From CAYOLL01 sp964404765 [NCBI: uncultured Gemmatimonadota bacterium] (GTDB lineage Bacteria; 4572-55): 13,173 nt of DNA. A program made the translations under genes and the position numbers. Of the stretch, positions 12,108 through 13,173 are shown in pieces; within the stretch, counting starts at the first letter, position 1, and each line of letters begins with the position of its first letter. Below the pieces are notes generated by a model. The model was not told the DNA's origin, did not search any database, and saw only the letters and a list, made by a program, of their open reading frames with translations. The stretch covers positions 1 through 13,173 of the forward strand of contig CAYOLL010000133.1 in NCBI GenBank assembly GCA_964404765.1, written 5' to 3'.

Positions 12108-12135
12108 TTTATACGCCGCTCATGATTTTCCCCAA
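12108..12135 (-). promoter_or_regulatory. Possible sigma-70-type promoter for the proS cassette block
   Basis: On the minus strand TTGGGG (12135-12130) and TATAAAT (12114-12108) are separated by 15-16 nt, between the terminator of the upstream unit and copy F. The -35 match is weak. It is the only stretch of suitable length between a clear terminator and the packed block, which makes it the best candidate for the block promoter. Confidence 0.35.
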
Positions 12136-12167
12136 TAAAAAATGGGGGTTACGGTGGTAACCCCCAT
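12134..12167 (-). terminator. Intrinsic terminator of the pRiA4b ORF-3-like gene
   Basis: A perfect 11-bp stem (12142-12152 with 12157-12167, ATGGGGGTTAC paired) with a 4-nt loop is followed on the minus strand by TTTTTTATT. It lies about 40 nt after the stop codon at 12206. It separates the right-hand unit from the proS cassette block. Confidence 0.9.
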
Positions 12168-12205
12168 AGCGCAGACATTGTTCGATTCGAGTTGCCCGTA
12201 TCAGT

Positions 12206-12865
12206 CTAATCTATTTCCGGATATTGCGGTGGATTTGCCCCGACTTTTTTGATGACTTTGGGATATTTGCCGGCTGGGATTTTGTCAGCAATTTCAATCA
12301 CATTGATCTGATGCCACCAGTCATCACCAAAATCAAACCAATAGCCGAAAGCTTCGTCCACTTTAAAGCCGACGGCATCAATCCGAATCTCGACCGTACC
12401 GGTAGGTTTAGAACTGCCAAAGTCTTCTTCCAATTCGTCCGGCAGAACATACCGGCGTGCGTCTGGATCGTTGGGACCTTTGCCGCCAATCTGAAATTCG
12501 TACAGATGCTCATCTTCACGGCCAAAAGCATCGAAGATCGCGCCATGCAGATCTTCCAGCGTTTGATCGCCGCGAAGCTGGATCGTGCGCTGCAATACTT
12601 TGTTTTTCTTAATAAATTTATCCTCTAACGGCCCGTCGACAATAAAAACGTCAAAAGTGTAGAGACTGCCGCCGTTAAAACGCGGCATCTCTGCAACTGC
12701 TGATACGGTTTTTTCAACCGGGGCGGCTTTAGCAGGTTTCTTTGCTGCAGCTTTAGCCGGCTTTTCAGCCGCTTTGGCCGATTTCTTTGCGGCGGTTTTA
12801 GTCGGTTCTTCAGCTGTTTTAGCTGACTTTGCCTTTGTTGCCGCCGATTTTTTTGCAGTCGCCAT
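12206..12865 (-). CDS. Plasmid pRiA4b ORF-3-like protein with H1-like Lys/Ala N-terminal tail
   Basis: This 219-residue protein has two parts. Residues 1-55 are a low-complexity basic tail (repeats of KKSAKAAEKPAKAAAKKPAK type), similar to histone-H1-like bacterial proteins that bind nucleic acid. Residues about 65-219 match the pRiA4b ORF-3 (IS1096 TnpR-like) domain: LYTFDVFIVDGPLEDKF, RTIQLRGDQTLEDLHGAIFD, EHLYEFQIGGKGP and GYWFDFGDDWWHQINVIEI. The cellular function of the domain is unknown. The start follows the upstream stop by 3 nt with GGAG just before, so the two genes are co-transcribed and probably coupled. Confidence 0.88.
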   Translation of the reverse strand: MATAKKSAATKAKSAKTAEEPTKTAAKKSAKAAEKPAKAAAKKPAKAAPVEKTVSAVAEMPRFNGGSLYTFDVFIVDGPLEDKFIKKNKVLQRTIQLRGDQTLEDLHGAIFDAFGREDEHLYEFQIGGKGPNDPDARRYVLPDELEEDFGSSKPTGTVEIRIDAVGFKVDEAFGYWFDFGDDWWHQINVIEIADKIPAGKYPKVIKKVGANPPQYPEID

Positions 12866-12868
12866 TCG

Positions 12869-13173
12869 TTACTCCGTAGTTTTAGTTGTGGTCTTTTTGG
12901 CCGGTTTTTTTGGCGCAGCCGCTTTAGGCGCAGCTTTTTTGCTACCCGCCGAATCTTTTGCCGTGGCAGCTTCCGCCGGTTTTTTAGCTACGACCGGTTT
13001 AGCCTCATCTTTTGCCGTGGCAGCCTTAGCTGGCTTTTTGGCTGTTGCCGCAGCCGGCTTGGCTACGTCTTTTGCCGTGGCGGCCTTAGCTGGCTTTTTG
13101 GCTGTTGCCGTAGCCGGTTTGGCTACGTCTTTTGCCGTGGCGGCCTTAGCTGGCTTTTTGGCTGTTGCCGTAG
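12869..13173 (-). CDS. C-terminal part of a Lys/Ala/Pro-rich H1-like protein (cut by window edge)
   Basis: The open frame runs in from the right edge and ends at TAA 12871-12869. The visible ~100 residues are TATAKKPAKAATAKDVAKPA-type repeats ending in KKPAKKTTTKTTE. Such tails occur on nucleoid-associated, RNA-binding or polymer-binding proteins. The folded part, if any, lies beyond the window, so no product can be named. The tail resembles the N-terminal tail of the next gene. Confidence 0.75.
   Translation of the reverse strand, partial: TATAKKPAKAATAKDVAKPATATAKKPAKAATAKDVAKPAAATAKKPAKAATAKDEAKPVVAKKPAEAATAKDSAGSKKAAPKAAAPKKPAKKTTTKTTE
12950..13173. repeat. 60-bp tandem repeat encoding a 20-residue basic unit
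   Basis: A 60-bp unit (CTTTTGCCGTGGC.GCCTTA... on the plus strand) occurs in two full near-identical copies and continues as a partial copy at the window edge. More diverged units lie to the left. It encodes an ATAKDVAKPA/TATAKKPAKA repeat on the minus strand and may vary in number between strains. Confidence 0.85.

Overview
The window reads as accessory chromosome from a bacterium, most likely a filamentous or environmental Chloroflexota relative. That is an inference from the archaeal/eukaryote-type ProRS, the dense toxin-antitoxin (TA) content, the FGE-fold protein and the H1-like Lys/Ala tails; nothing here proves the taxon. All convincing genes lie on the minus strand, so transcription runs from high to low coordinates.

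Right end (13173-12134): the tail of a Lys/Ala/Pro-rich repeat protein is followed 3 nt later by a pRiA4b ORF-3-like protein with a similar tail. A strong intrinsic terminator closes this unit. Next comes a tightly packed, co-directional block (12069-6253) that ends in the essential gene proS. Between the putative promoter and proS lie five small cassettes: a HARE-HTH/PD-(D/E)xK protein, an MNT-HEPN pair, an antitoxin-PIN pair, a small protein plus HNH nuclease, and a HicB-HicA pair. Each cassette is introduced by a copy of the beginning of proS (about 80-97 bp, codons 1 to about 28-32). Four of the five copies keep ATG, frame and a Shine-Dalgarno-like sequence. Every copy runs into a stop codon 0-16 nt before the first cassette gene, the layout expected for translational coupling.

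Left of proS (6252-1926) the picture is mirrored with copies of the end of proS. After proS come a 115-bp MITE-like element abutting its stop codon, an exported non-catalytic FGE-fold protein, an antitoxin/antitoxin/PIN operon, a truncated 28-codon antitoxin start, a UPF0175 antitoxin and a TumA-TumE pair. A 3'-proS fragment follows, then BrnT-BrnA, then two more 3'-proS fragments, both carrying a 22-23 bp REP-like insertion. The left end is a GspE-like ATPase fused to a SpoIIE-type phosphatase, plus an antitoxin-gene remnant.

The main discovery candidate is that proS appears to be an accretion site for TA/nuclease cassettes. Cassettes upstream are separated by duplicated proS starts and cassettes downstream by duplicated proS ends. 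The single intact proS sits in the middle and no recombinase gene is visible. A second gene family (4714-4944 and 3962-4048) shows a similar 28-codon start fragment ahead of a new cassette, so the process may not be confined to proS.
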